A stretch of DNA of 64,000 nt, taken from the NCBI GenBank assembly GCA_900542185.1, contig UQMZ01000010.1, positions 1 through 64,000 on the forward strand, read 5' to 3'. This document shows, piece after piece, positions 1 through 7,957 of this stretch. The stretch comes from an uncultured Bacteroidales bacterium (GTDB lineage Bacteria; Bacteroidota; Bacteroidia; Bacteroidales; Muribaculaceae). A program made the position numbers and the translations under genes. The number at the start of each line of letters is the position of its first letter. Within the stretch, counting starts at the first letter, position 1. Under the pieces are notes generated by a model. The model saw only the letters and a list, made by a program, of their open reading frames with translations. It made no database searches and was not told where the DNA came from.

Positions 1-117
1 TTTGCTTTTTTTATGAAAAAATTTCACTGAAAATTTGGTTTTTAACGCAGTATCTCCGAGGTAACCAGCTATCGTAACACCTACCCCATCGAAGTTAATA
101 GGAAACGGTCTCTCCAT
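1..117 (-). CDS. possible 5' fragment of an unidentified gene at the window edge
   Basis: A 39-codon open frame starts at an ATG at 115-117 and is still open at base 1. Its product begins MERPFPINFDGVGVTIAG. I recognise no family. It is short enough to be chance, and an upstream ATG in another frame stops after 12 codons. The rest of 118-276 holds only the terminator listed next. Confidence 0.2.
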   Translation of the reverse strand, partial: MERPFPINFDGVGVTIAGYLGDTALKTKFSVKFFHKKSK

Positions 118-194
118 TGTCTACTTTTGCCATTAGTCCTCTGCTTTGAACATAATAATTCCAACATACCAAAGTTGAATTACTAAGAAAATAT

Positions 195-227
195 AGACCT
201 TTGCCTTGTGGATGCAGGCAAAGGTCT
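195..227 (-). terminator. terminator hairpin after the 277-759 lipoprotein
   Basis: A perfect 12-bp stem (195-206 with 216-227) encloses a 9-nt loop. On the minus strand it is followed by a T-rich stretch (ATATTTTCTT). It lies about 50 bp past the lipoprotein stop. Confidence 0.7.
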
Positions 228-276
228 AAATGTTGATGTGATATCGGCAACAGCGCTGGAGCCTTTTGTATGTCGG

Positions 277-759
277 TTACTGCGCCGGCGTGAACTGCTG
301 GAATTGATAATTTATACCTACTAAATCTCCGGCTGCCGAAACATTGAATGTTATGAACAACCGTATATAGTAGGCTTTCCCTTGATATGTGTATGTTATC
401 ACATAACCTCCATTATTGACTAATGGCATGTACGTATCCCATCCTTCAGCTGTAACTGTCTTAATATCACTTAGCTTTGATACTGTTCCAACAGAAACCA
501 TTTTCACATACGTGTATCCTCCGTTATGGCGGCTACCGATTTTAATTGAATTTCCTTTCCAAATGAAATATGGGCCCCAAGAATCATAATCTAATAAATC
601 TATGATATTATTCTCTGACGCTGAACCGCTTACAACATCCGTCGTGCTCGGTTTTCCCGGCTGGTCCGGTTCGTCATCATCACCGCCGCCGCAGGATGAC
701 AGGCTGAGGCTCAATACTGTGGCAAGCATCAGCACGAAATACTTTAGATATTTCTCCAT
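277..759 (-). CDS. small surface lipoprotein of unknown function
   Basis: The 160-residue product has a lipoprotein signal peptide with lipobox LSSC (Cys23). The next residues are GGGDDDE; acidic residues right after the lipid Cys are typical of Bacteroidetes lipoproteins exported to the cell surface. The mature part (about 45-160) is rich in Tyr, Gly and beta-prone stretches such as GGYVITYTYQGKAYYIRLF, suggesting a small beta-rich domain. I do not recognise the family. It is a single gene with its own terminator. The next gene is divergent and about 390 bp away. Its coding sequence looks more A+T-rich than the housekeeping genes that follow, which would fit an accessory gene. Confidence 0.75.
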   Translation of the reverse strand: MEKYLKYFVLMLATVLSLSLSSCGGGDDDEPDQPGKPSTTDVVSGSASENNIIDLLDYDSWGPYFIWKGNSIKIGSRHNGGYTYVKMVSVGTVSKLSDIKTVTAEGWDTYMPLVNNGGYVITYTYQGKAYYIRLFITFNVSAAGDLVGINYQFQQFTPAQ

Positions 760-1145
760 AAATCTTTCTCATGTCGCATCCATTCCTGATTTGACGTTAA
801 GCTGTTATACGAGAAAAGCGTGGAATGATTTCTTGTCTATCTTCAAGGAGGCATCGCCAAACGCCTAACACGAAATAAACAGTCCACTCCCACGCCTTAC
901 CGGATATCGATACCCCTTGTCGGGGAGTGGATATACGACAAGCATGAGCGTTTTCGACTGCTTCTCCTTTCGTGTTTGAAAATTGGCGATTTCCTTGAAA
1001 AGGATAAAGCAAAAAAACGCTTCTATATGTCCGTGTGCCTTAAGCACACTCCGCAAAATTAATATTTTTAGGCGTTATCACCAAATTTGCGAAAGAATCT
1101 CAATATTTTTCATTAAATTTGCTGATAATCTAAACGCGTGATACC
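760..1145. other. 386-bp intergenic region between divergent genes
   Basis: No convincing gene. Open frames here overlap on both strands and match nothing I know. There is a small hairpin at 1033-1049 (GTGTGC / GCACAC). A promoter -7 box for the next gene lies at 1114-1121. The promoter of the lipoprotein is not obvious. Confidence 0.5.
1114..1121 (+). promoter_or_regulatory. -7 promoter box before the YciO-family gene
   Basis: TAAATTTG matches the Bacteroidetes -7 consensus TAnnTTTG, 24 bp before the start codon. The nearest TTTG (1086-1089) lies 24 bp upstream, longer than the usual 19-21, so the -33 element is uncertain. Confidence 0.5.
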
Positions 1146-1745
1146 ATGAATACTATCAAGATATGGAATGAGAAACCGTCGGACAATCAGCTGAGGGAAA
1201 TCGCTGCGATTCTGGATGACGGTCAGACGGCAATCATACCGACGGACACGATGTATGCGTTGGTCTGCGATGCCATGAACATGAAGTCCATCGAACGTAT
1301 ATGCCGGCTAAAAAACATCAATCCGGACAAGACCAACCTTTCAATCCTCTGCTCTGACATACGGATGGCTTCTGACTATGCCCGCATCGACAACACCGGT
1401 TTTAAGATACTTAAAGAACAGACACCGGGTCCCGTTACGCTTCTGTTCCGCACCGTGTCGAGTCTGCCGAAAGCGTTCAAGAACCGTAAGGTGGTAGGTG
1501 TGCGTATCCCCGACAACCCCATCGCGCTCAAAATTGTAGAGACCTTGGGCCGTCCGTTACTGACGACCACCATCCAATATGAAGACGAGGACCATGCCAT
1601 AAATCCCGAGCTTATAGCCGAGACTTACGACCGGAACATAGACCTTATGGTAGAGGGTGAGCCGGGGCAGATACGCCAGTCGGCCATCATAGACTGCACC
1701 GGCAACGAGCCGGTCATAGTCCGCGAAGCATCTGACGGGCGGTGA
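1146..1745 (+). CDS. YciO-type Sua5/YciO/YrdC family protein
   Basis: The 199-residue product is one YrdC-like nucleotide-binding fold. Family landmarks are the N-terminal AIIPTDTMYALVCDA (about 29-43), TPGPVTLLF, VVGVRIPDNPIA and the tail PVIVREASDG. The order and wording match the YciO branch. The SxN signature of true threonylcarbamoyl-AMP synthases (STSAN in the paralogue at 25426-26022) is replaced by LLTTTIQ. That other gene is therefore the better candidate for the tRNA t6A step. The physiological role of YciO is poorly defined, so the function here is open. The gene stands alone behind a -7 box and converges on the small membrane-protein gene that follows. Confidence 0.85.
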   Translation: MNTIKIWNEKPSDNQLREIAAILDDGQTAIIPTDTMYALVCDAMNMKSIERICRLKNINPDKTNLSILCSDIRMASDYARIDNTGFKILKEQTPGPVTLLFRTVSSLPKAFKNRKVVGVRIPDNPIALKIVETLGRPLLTTTIQYEDEDHAINPELIAETYDRNIDLMVEGEPGQIRQSAIIDCTGNEPVIVREASDGR

Positions 1746-1762
1746 AGACACCGCTCCTTCGG

Positions 1763-2038
1763 TTACAGGTCGAAGATCGCCGACTCGGCGGCGTAGACGC
1801 CGATGATGCCGACAATCATCAGTACTCCGAACGCCAGCGCCCACACGTCAAGCGTGCGCGACATCTGCGGTATGCGGCGCATATACACCGCCAACAGATG
1901 GAAAAACGACATCATGAAGGCGAAAAACACCGGTATGTACGTCCACCATTCAGTGCGCAACAGGCCTGTCATCACCGTCACGGCTATCACCAATACCATG
2001 GCGCACCACGCCATTATCTTCGAATCCTTCAGTTTCAT
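1763..2038 (-). CDS. small integral membrane protein
   Basis: The 91-residue product has three predicted membrane segments (about 9-27, 33-52 and 66-85) separated by short charged loops with Arg-Arg. I recognise no catalytic motif or named family. It starts 2 bp after the stop of the Spi-domain gene on the same strand, so the two are almost certainly one transcript. The function is unknown. A role in handling the co-transcribed secreted protein is only a guess from position. Confidence 0.7.
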   Translation of the reverse strand: MKLKDSKIMAWCAMVLVIAVTVMTGLLRTEWWTYIPVFFAFMMSFFHLLAVYMRRIPQMSRTLDVWALAFGVLMIVGIIGVYAAESAIFDL

Positions 2039-2040
2039 AT

Positions 2041-2973
2041 TTATCTGTAAACCTTGAATGCATATATGTCGCCGTTCTGCGACATAGCCAATATTATATA
2101 ATAACCCGAAGCCATACCGGCGAGGTCTATTTCCATTCTGTTGGTGCCGCGATACGTCTTACGCTGCATACGCGTGCCGTTCACGGCGAACACCTGCGAC
2201 ATCGCCGCCTCATCGGGCAACAGCACCGTGTAATGACTGCCGCCGCTACGCTGCAATATGGCGTCGTCGGGCGTCAGTATCCGGTCGTATGCCGCAGCCT
2301 TGGCGCGTTCCTCCTGGGCCATTTCGGCCAGGAAATCTTCGTAGAACTGAAAGGGAACTTCCTCGGCCATCAGAACATCGTCCAGCGTATAGTCGCGGTA
2401 CTGTTCCGGGTCGTACAGGTCGAACTCAACGGCAGTGGGCATCATCACCCATGCGTTGCGTCGGTCTATGGTTTCCAGCCGGTCGCGGGCGTCGTCCGTA
2501 AGCCGACGGAACTCCACGGTGGCGTAGGGATTGTTTATTACGTCTGTGAAATACTTCGGAATATTTTCCCACGCCCCTTTTGCCGCAGTCGGAATTCGGC
2601 TGTCGTAACGTATCAGCTCTATCTCGCGGGCATAACGCTGAAACTGGTCGCGCTCGTCCTCGCCGAGCTGCGCCTTGTCGAAAGTCCGGGTCTTGCTGTA
2701 CGACAGCACCGGATATGCCTTGGAATCGGCGGATATGGTCACATACCCGCCCTTAGGGCTGTTGTAGGTGTAGAATGGCGTGAACAGCCGGTTGGTGGTC
2801 AATTCGCGGCCGTTCCACACCAGTTTCGGTCTGCCCGTAACGGTGCCGTACATGGTGTTGAAGAAATTCTGTGCCAGCTGCATCGCCTGTTTCTGCGGAA
2901 CCACCTCCGCGAACACTGACGACGATACCGCGCTCAACGCCATTGTCAATATCAGGATAATTCTTCCTTTCAT
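2041..2973 (-). CDS. secreted protein with an N-terminal Spi (streptopain-inhibitor-like) domain
   Basis: The 310-residue product has a Sec signal peptide (about 1-22, ending SVFA). Residues 25-100 fit the Spi/propeptide pattern of C10-type cysteine proteases: a helix AMQLAQNFFNTMYG, then FTPFYTYNSPKGGYVTISAD and YPVLSYSKTRTFD. No papain-like catalytic domain follows, so this is not a protease precursor. It could be a free-standing inhibitor or an exported protein reusing the fold. The last 30 residues (MEIDLAGMASGYYIILAMS onward, ending FKVYR) resemble a weak type IX secretion tail. The middle (100-240) is charged and unrecognised. It heads a two-gene operon with the small membrane protein and is divergent from pfp. 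Confidence 0.7.
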   Translation of the reverse strand: MKGRIILILTMALSAVSSSVFAEVVPQKQAMQLAQNFFNTMYGTVTGRPKLVWNGRELTTNRLFTPFYTYNSPKGGYVTISADSKAYPVLSYSKTRTFDKAQLGEDERDQFQRYAREIELIRYDSRIPTAAKGAWENIPKYFTDVINNPYATVEFRRLTDDARDRLETIDRRNAWVMMPTAVEFDLYDPEQYRDYTLDDVLMAEEVPFQFYEDFLAEMAQEERAKAAAYDRILTPDDAILQRSGGSHYTVLLPDEAAMSQVFAVNGTRMQRKTYRGTNRMEIDLAGMASGYYIILAMSQNGDIYAFKVYR

Positions 2974-3060
2974 ATCTCATATAACGGATTTATTTACCGA
3001 AATTTTATCAATTCTTGGCTTTTTTGCACCATTTGATATTATTATGTGTGTTTTTTTCGT

Positions 3061-3068
3061 TAAATTTG
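3061..3068 (+). promoter_or_regulatory. -7 promoter box before pfp
   Basis: TAAATTTG matches TAnnTTTG, 54 bp before the pfp start. A TTTG at 3032-3035 is 25 bp upstream, a loose fit for a -33 element. Confidence 0.5.
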
Positions 3069-3122
3069 CAGTCAGAAAATCAACTCACTAAAAGTAAACC
3101 AACATCACGATAAGACAGACTC

Positions 3123-4778
3123 ATGAAAAAGAGTGCACTTCAGAAAGTGAGAGCTGAGTATCAGCCCAAGTTGCCCGAGACGTTGAAGGGCGCCGTAAAG
3201 CTCCGTATCGGCGAGCCTACGGAATCCGTAGCCAATCAGGCAGAAATCAAGCAGCTGTTTCCCCACACCTACGGAATGCCCGTAGTGGAGTTCGAGCGCG
3301 ATGAGAATCCCGCCCGCGTTGAGGAACCGTTCAATGTAGGTATCATCCTGTCGGGTGGCCAGGCTCCCGGCGGACACAACGTAGTAAGCGGTATTTTCGA
3401 CGGTCTGAAGACCCTGAACAAAGAGAATCGTCTGTACGGTTTCCTGATGGGTCCCGCCGGATTCATCAACCATCAGTACATGGAGCTGACAGCCGGCATC
3501 ATCAAGGATTACCGCAACACCGGCGGTTTCGACATCATCGGTTCCGGCCGTACCAAGCTGGAGAAGCCCGAGCAGTTCGACGCCGGCCTCAAGATCCTGA
3601 AGGAGCTCAACATCAAGGCTCTGGTCATCATCGGCGGCGACGACTCCAACACCAATGCAGCCGTATTGGCTGAATACTACAAGAACATCGGCGCAGACGT
3701 GCAGGTAATCGGCGTGCCCAAGACCATCGACGGCGACCTGAAGAACCAGTGGATTGAGACATCGTTCGGTTTCGACACCGCCTGCAAGGTCTACAGCGAG
3801 GTTATCGGCAACATCCAGCGCGACTGTAACTCGGCCAAGAAGTACTATCACTTCATCAAGCTGATGGGCCGCTCGGCCAGCCACATCGCACTGGAGTGCG
3901 CACTGGAGACCCAGCCCAACATCTGCCTCATCTCCGAGGAAGTTCAGGCCAAGAAGATGACGCTGGACAATATCGTAAACTACATCTGCTACGTCATCAG
4001 CGAGCGCGCCAAAATGGGCTGGAACTTCGGTACCGTCCTAATCCCCGAAGGCCTGATCGAGTTCATCCCCTCGATGAAGGACCTGATCGCCGAGCTGAAC
4101 GACGTGATCGAGGCTCATCAGGAGGAGCTGGCCGAGGTAGACGAGAACGAGAAGCTGGAGCTGATTCACGGCTATCTTACTCCCGTAAACGCTGACCTCT
4201 ACAAGAGCCTGCCCAAGAATATCGCCCTGCAGCTCAGCCTCGACCGCGACAGCCACGGCAACGTACAGGTGTCGCTGATCGAGACCGAGAACCTGCTGAG
4301 CCGCATGGTGGCCGCCCGTCTCGACGAGTGGGCCGAGCGCGGCGAATACAGCGGCAAGTTCAACGCACAGCACCACTTCTTCGGCTACGAGGGCCGTTGC
4401 GCCGATCCCACCAACTTCGACGCCGACTATACCTATAGCCTGGGTTACAACGCCGCCATGCTGATCAACTCCGGCGTTACCGGCTACATGTCGAGCGTAC
4501 GCAACCTCACCGAGCCCAGCGACAAGTGGATTGCCGGCGGTATTCCAATCACCATGATGATGAACATGGAGCGTCGCAAGGGCGAGATGAAGCCTGTGAT
4601 ACAGAAGGCTCTGGTCGACCTCAAGGGCCGTCCCTACCTGAAGTTCGCTTCGATGCGCGAGACTCTGGCACTGAACACCCTCTACCAGTATCCCGGCCCG
4701 ATCCAGTACTTCGGCCCCGCCGAAATCTGCGACCGTCCCTCCATGACGCTGCTGCTCGAGCACGACAAGGAGATCTAA
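3123..4778 (+). CDS. pfp: diphosphate--fructose-6-phosphate 1-phosphotransferase
   Basis: The 551-residue product has the length of the long PPi-dependent phosphofructokinases, which reversibly phosphorylate fructose 6-phosphate with pyrophosphate in cytoplasmic glycolysis and gluconeogenesis. Visible motifs are SGGQAPGGHNVV near residue 80, GGDDSNTNAA (about 172-181, where the second Asp marks PPi rather than ATP use), PKTIDGDLKN (about 199) and MGRSASHIALECA (about 248) for the sugar-phosphate site. The coding strand has strong codon bias, as expected for a highly expressed glycolytic gene. The long frame on the opposite strand is a by-product of that bias. It is monocistronic, with a -7 box upstream and a hairpin downstream. 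Confidence 0.96.
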   Translation: MKKSALQKVRAEYQPKLPETLKGAVKLRIGEPTESVANQAEIKQLFPHTYGMPVVEFERDENPARVEEPFNVGIILSGGQAPGGHNVVSGIFDGLKTLNKENRLYGFLMGPAGFINHQYMELTAGIIKDYRNTGGFDIIGSGRTKLEKPEQFDAGLKILKELNIKALVIIGGDDSNTNAAVLAEYYKNIGADVQVIGVPKTIDGDLKNQWIETSFGFDTACKVYSEVIGNIQRDCNSAKKYYHFIKLMGRSASHIALECALETQPNICLISEEVQAKKMTLDNIVNYICYVISERAKMGWNFGTVLIPEGLIEFIPSMKDLIAELNDVIEAHQEELAEVDENEKLELIHGYLTPVNADLYKSLPKNIALQLSLDRDSHGNVQVSLIETENLLSRMVAARLDEWAERGEYSGKFNAQHHFFGYEGRCADPTNFDADYTYSLGYNAAMLINSGVTGYMSSVRNLTEPSDKWIAGGIPITMMMNMERRKGEMKPVIQKALVDLKGRPYLKFASMRETLALNTLYQYPGPIQYFGPAEICDRPSMTLLLEHDKEI

Positions 4779-4803
4779 GAGGCAGCGATACCATTTAACC
4801 TAT

Positions 4804-4839
4804 TCACCCCTCCTGATTCCCAACAATCGGGAGGGGTGA
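4804..4839 (+). terminator. hairpin after pfp
   Basis: A 15-bp stem with one G-T pair (4804-4818 with 4825-4839) encloses a 6-nt loop. No T-run follows, so it may stabilise the pfp 3' end or terminate imperfectly and allow some read-through into the thioredoxin gene. Confidence 0.6.
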
Positions 4840-4861
4840 CTATAAAAACACATTACATACG

Positions 4862-5299
4862 ATGAAGACAATCAAGATTTTATTAGTGGCAGCCATGGTA
4901 TCGGTCACTCTGAGCTGCAATTCCAAGACAGAGGCCGCCAAGGAGAAGGCCGACATGAAACAGACCGCCGTAGAGCAGCCTGTGGCCAAAGCCGCGCAGG
5001 ATTCCGTCAACGCCGAACAGGAATGGCTCCCTACGGTCATCGATTTCTCGGCCACATGGTGCGGACCCTGCCGGATGATAGCTCCGGAGGTGCACAAACT
5101 GGCCGAAAAATATGACGGTGCCGTTAAATTCCAGTTTGTCGACATCGATCAGCAGCAGGACCTGGCCATGAAATATGGCGTGGAGGCCGTGCCGACCTTC
5201 GTCATTCTCGATCCTGACGGCAAGGAGACAAACCGCATCGTCGGCGCCAACGTCGAAGGGCTTGTCAACGCCATTGAATATGTAATAGCCAATCAATAA
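4862..5299 (+). CDS. thioredoxin-fold lipoprotein
   Basis: The 145-residue product has a lipoprotein signal peptide with lipobox TLSC (Cys19), a charged Lys/Glu/Ala linker (20-55) and a thioredoxin domain (56-145). The active site is WCGPC at 66-70 (TWCGPCRM), and the cis-proline region is EAVPTFVIL. Lipidation places it in the periplasm or at the outer membrane, where it would reduce or exchange protein disulfides; the partner is unknown. The MFS transporter gene follows 18 bp downstream and kdsB follows that, so the three probably form one operon. No functional link between them is obvious. Confidence 0.9.
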   Translation: MKTIKILLVAAMVSVTLSCNSKTEAAKEKADMKQTAVEQPVAKAAQDSVNAEQEWLPTVIDFSATWCGPCRMIAPEVHKLAEKYDGAVKFQFVDIDQQQDLAMKYGVEAVPTFVILDPDGKETNRIVGANVEGLVNAIEYVIANQ

Positions 5300-5317
5300 C
5301 GAAACTATATCAACACA

Positions 5318-7030
5318 ATGACAGCAATAGCACAAAACGCAATCGGATCACTGCGCGACAAGGCTTGGGCACGCTGGACGGCCCTCGGGCTGCTGGCTTT
5401 CGCCATGTTCTGCAGCTACATATTCATGGATATCCTCTCCCCTATCAAGGACCTTCTGCAGTCCACCAGGGGTTGGGACTCCACAGCGTTCGGAACCATG
5501 CAGGGTTCCGAGACATTCCTTAACGTATTCATCTTCTTCCTGATATTCGCCGGAATCATCCTCGACAAGATGGGCGTCCGCTTCACGGCGGTTCTTTCCG
5601 GAGCCGTGATGCTTGTGGGCGCCACCATCAACTGGTATGCGCTGACCGATGCATTCATCGGCAGCAGCCTCGATGTGTGGTTCACCAATCACCTGAACTA
5701 CATTCCAGGTTTCGACGAGCTGGGCATCTCGCCCTTCTACGAGGGTATGCCGGCATCGGCCAAGCTGTCGGCCGTAGGCTTCATGATATTCGGATGTGGC
5801 GTCGAGATGGCCGGCATCACCGTCAGCCGCGGTATCGTCAAATGGTTCAAGGGCCGCGAAATGGCTCTGGCTATGGGTTCGGAAATGGCACTGGCGCGCC
5901 TCGGTGTGGCAACCTGTATGATTTTCTCGCCCCTGTTCGCCAATCTGGGCGGTGACATCAGCGTTTCGCGTTCCGTTGCTTTCGGCGTGATTCTTCTGAT
6001 GGTGGCCTTGATCATGTTCATCGTCTATTTCTTCATGGACCGCAAACTTGACGCTCAGACCGGCGAGGCCGAGGAGAAGGACGAGCCATTCAAGATCAGC
6101 GATATCGGCAAGATCCTGTCCAGCTACGTGTTCTGGCTGGTGGCTCTGCTCTGCGTGCTGTACTACTCCGCTATCTTCCCCTTCCAGAAGTATGCAGTCA
6201 ACATGCTGCAGTGCAATCTCAGCTTCACTGACGTGGCTCCCGATTCTTTCTGGGCCACTGACGCCGTAACAGTAATTCAGTATGTAATAATGATTGTTAT
6301 TGCCCTGACTTCATTTGCAAGTAACTTCCAGAAGAACAAGAGCTTGAAATATGCGCTGCTGGTTACTTCAATCGTGGCGTTGGTGATATATTGCTACATG
6401 GGCTTCATGCGTCAGTCGGCCAGCGCAATCTTCGCGGTGTTCCCCCTTTTGGCCGTCGGCATCACTCCCATCCTCGGCAACTATGTCGACAATAAGGGTA
6501 AAGCCGCAACCATGCTTATACTCGGCTCGCTGCTGCTGATTGCCTGTCACCTCACATTCGCCTTCATCCTCCCCATGTTCAAGGGCAGCCCCGTGGGTGG
6601 CGTAATCGTGGCATACGTCACCATTCTGGTGCTTGGAGCCTCATTCTCGCTCGTGCCTGCGTCCCTGTGGCCCAGCGTTCCCAAACTGGTTGACGCCAAC
6701 GTAATCGGTTCGGCTTACGCACTCATCTTCTGGATTCAGAACATCGGCCTGTGGCTGTTCCCGCTGCTGATCGGCAAGGTACTGGACAGCACCAATCCGC
6801 AGATTGTGGAAGGTCTGGCCAACGGCACCCTTACTCCCGAGCAGGCTGCGGTAAGCTATAACTATACCGTGCCTTTGGTAATGCTGGCATGTCTCGGAGC
6901 TCTGGCACTGATATTCGGTATCGTACTGAAGCGCCTGGATGCCAAGAAGCACTACGGCCTCGAGCTGCCCAATGTCGTAAAGGACGAAATCGAGGGTGGC
7001 GAAGCTGAAATCGTTGCAGCCGAGGAGTAA
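5318..7030 (+). CDS. major facilitator superfamily transporter
   Basis: The 570-residue product has about 12 hydrophobic segments in two halves, with a charged cytoplasmic loop between them (about 240-265, KLDAQTGEAEEKDEPFK). MFS traits include the loop ILDKMGVRFTA between helices 2 and 3 and KWFKGREMALAMGSE in helix 5. It is longer than most MFS proteins because of an extra loop at about 115-150 (WFTNHLNYIPGFDELG) and a charged C-terminal tail. The substrate cannot be read from sequence; an anion/carboxylate or peptide carrier is possible. The stop codon touches the kdsB start with no gap, which points to translational coupling. Confidence 0.88.
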   Translation: MTAIAQNAIGSLRDKAWARWTALGLLAFAMFCSYIFMDILSPIKDLLQSTRGWDSTAFGTMQGSETFLNVFIFFLIFAGIILDKMGVRFTAVLSGAVMLVGATINWYALTDAFIGSSLDVWFTNHLNYIPGFDELGISPFYEGMPASAKLSAVGFMIFGCGVEMAGITVSRGIVKWFKGREMALAMGSEMALARLGVATCMIFSPLFANLGGDISVSRSVAFGVILLMVALIMFIVYFFMDRKLDAQTGEAEEKDEPFKISDIGKILSSYVFWLVALLCVLYYSAIFPFQKYAVNMLQCNLSFTDVAPDSFWATDAVTVIQYVIMIVIALTSFASNFQKNKSLKYALLVTSIVALVIYCYMGFMRQSASAIFAVFPLLAVGITPILGNYVDNKGKAATMLILGSLLLIACHLTFAFILPMFKGSPVGGVIVAYVTILVLGASFSLVPASLWPSVPKLVDANVIGSAYALIFWIQNIGLWLFPLLIGKVLDSTNPQIVEGLANGTLTPEQAAVSYNYTVPLVMLACLGALALIFGIVLKRLDAKKHYGLELPNVVKDEIEGGEAEIVAAEE

Positions 7031-7783
7031 ATGAAGGTACTTGTATTGATACCGGCGCGCTATGCGTCGACACGCTTTCCCGGCAAGCCGCTGGCAAAGA
7101 TAGCCGGCAAGGAAATGATACTCCGCGTGTGCGGTCAGGTCGCGGCCACAGGCTATGACCTGGCCGTAGCCACCGACGACAGCCGCATCTATGACACCGT
7201 CAACGCCGCCGGCTACCGCGCAGTCATGACGCGTGCCGACCATCCCAGCGGCACCGACCGTCTGGCCGAGGCATACGCCAAAATCGGCGGCAATTACGAC
7301 GTGGTGGTCAACGTACAGGGCGACGAGCCTTTCATCCGTCCGGAGCAGATCAACGACATCGTGGAAATCTTCACCCAGCATCCCGATACACGTCTTGCCA
7401 CACTGGCACGTCCATATCCGCAGGGCAGGAGTTACGAAGGACTGGAAGACCCGAATATGGTAAAATTGATAATGGGCGATGACGGCCGCGCGCTGTACTT
7501 CAGCCGCAGCGTCATACCCTACCTGCGCGGTGTCGACAAGAAGGACTGGCCGGCACGGCACCAGTATTACAGCCATATCGGCATCTATGCCTATACCCCT
7601 TCCGCATTAGCCGAGATCGTTAAAATACCGCGCGGGTCACTGGAGATTACCGAGAGCCTGGAGCAGCTGCGCTGGCTGCAGAACGGCTACGAAGTGCGTG
7701 TGGCCGTATCGGATTTTCCCACCATCGGCATCGACACTCCCGAAGACTTAACTGCCGCCGAAGACTTTTTGAAGCAAAACTGA
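7031..7783 (+). CDS. kdsB: 3-deoxy-manno-octulosonate cytidylyltransferase
   Basis: The 250-residue product activates Kdo with CTP to CMP-Kdo for the inner core of lipopolysaccharide, in the cytoplasm. Diagnostic segments are the N-terminal nucleotide-binding loop IPARYASTRFPGKPL (7-21), the metal/sugar motif NVQGDEPFIRPEQ (about 94-106), SRSVIPYLRG (about 158) and ESLEQLRWL near the C-terminus. Length and order match the family throughout. It begins directly at the MFS stop codon. No clear terminator follows; the 14-bp inverted repeat at 7844-7885 could serve as one but has no T-run and better fits the ftsK promoter. Confidence 0.96.
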   Translation: MKVLVLIPARYASTRFPGKPLAKIAGKEMILRVCGQVAATGYDLAVATDDSRIYDTVNAAGYRAVMTRADHPSGTDRLAEAYAKIGGNYDVVVNVQGDEPFIRPEQINDIVEIFTQHPDTRLATLARPYPQGRSYEGLEDPNMVKLIMGDDGRALYFSRSVIPYLRGVDKKDWPARHQYYSHIGIYAYTPSALAEIVKIPRGSLEITESLEQLRWLQNGYEVRVAVSDFPTIGIDTPEDLTAAEDFLKQN

Positions 7784-7843
7784 ATTTGTTTCGGCATACT
7801 GTCTAAGTTGTCGATAACTAACGGTGTTAACTCACGATTTTTG

Positions 7844-7885
7844 TTTGCGAATGCAAATTAGTTTTCCTAAATTTGCATTCGCAAA
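7844..7885 (+). promoter_or_regulatory. ftsK promoter embedded in a 14-bp inverted repeat
   Basis: TTTG (7844-7847), 20 bp, then TAAATTTG (7868-7875) is a full Bacteroidetes promoter. The arms 7844-7857 (TTTGCGAATGCAAA) and 7872-7885 (TTTGCATTCGCAAA) are perfect reverse complements around a 14-bp spacer. Each arm is itself a TTTGC-N4-GCAAA palindrome covering one promoter element, so a dimeric repressor site is plausible. Confidence 0.7.
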
Positions 7886-7957
7886 TATTTTTGCCCTGTA
7901 ACACACAGCAAAGCGTTTGCCATCCCGTTCAATTTAAACTGCTTATCAGCCAATTCA

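Noticed and set aside
602..1056. Short open frames on both strands around 600-1056
   Set aside because: They overlap each other and the lipoprotein gene, resemble no family and lack promoters.
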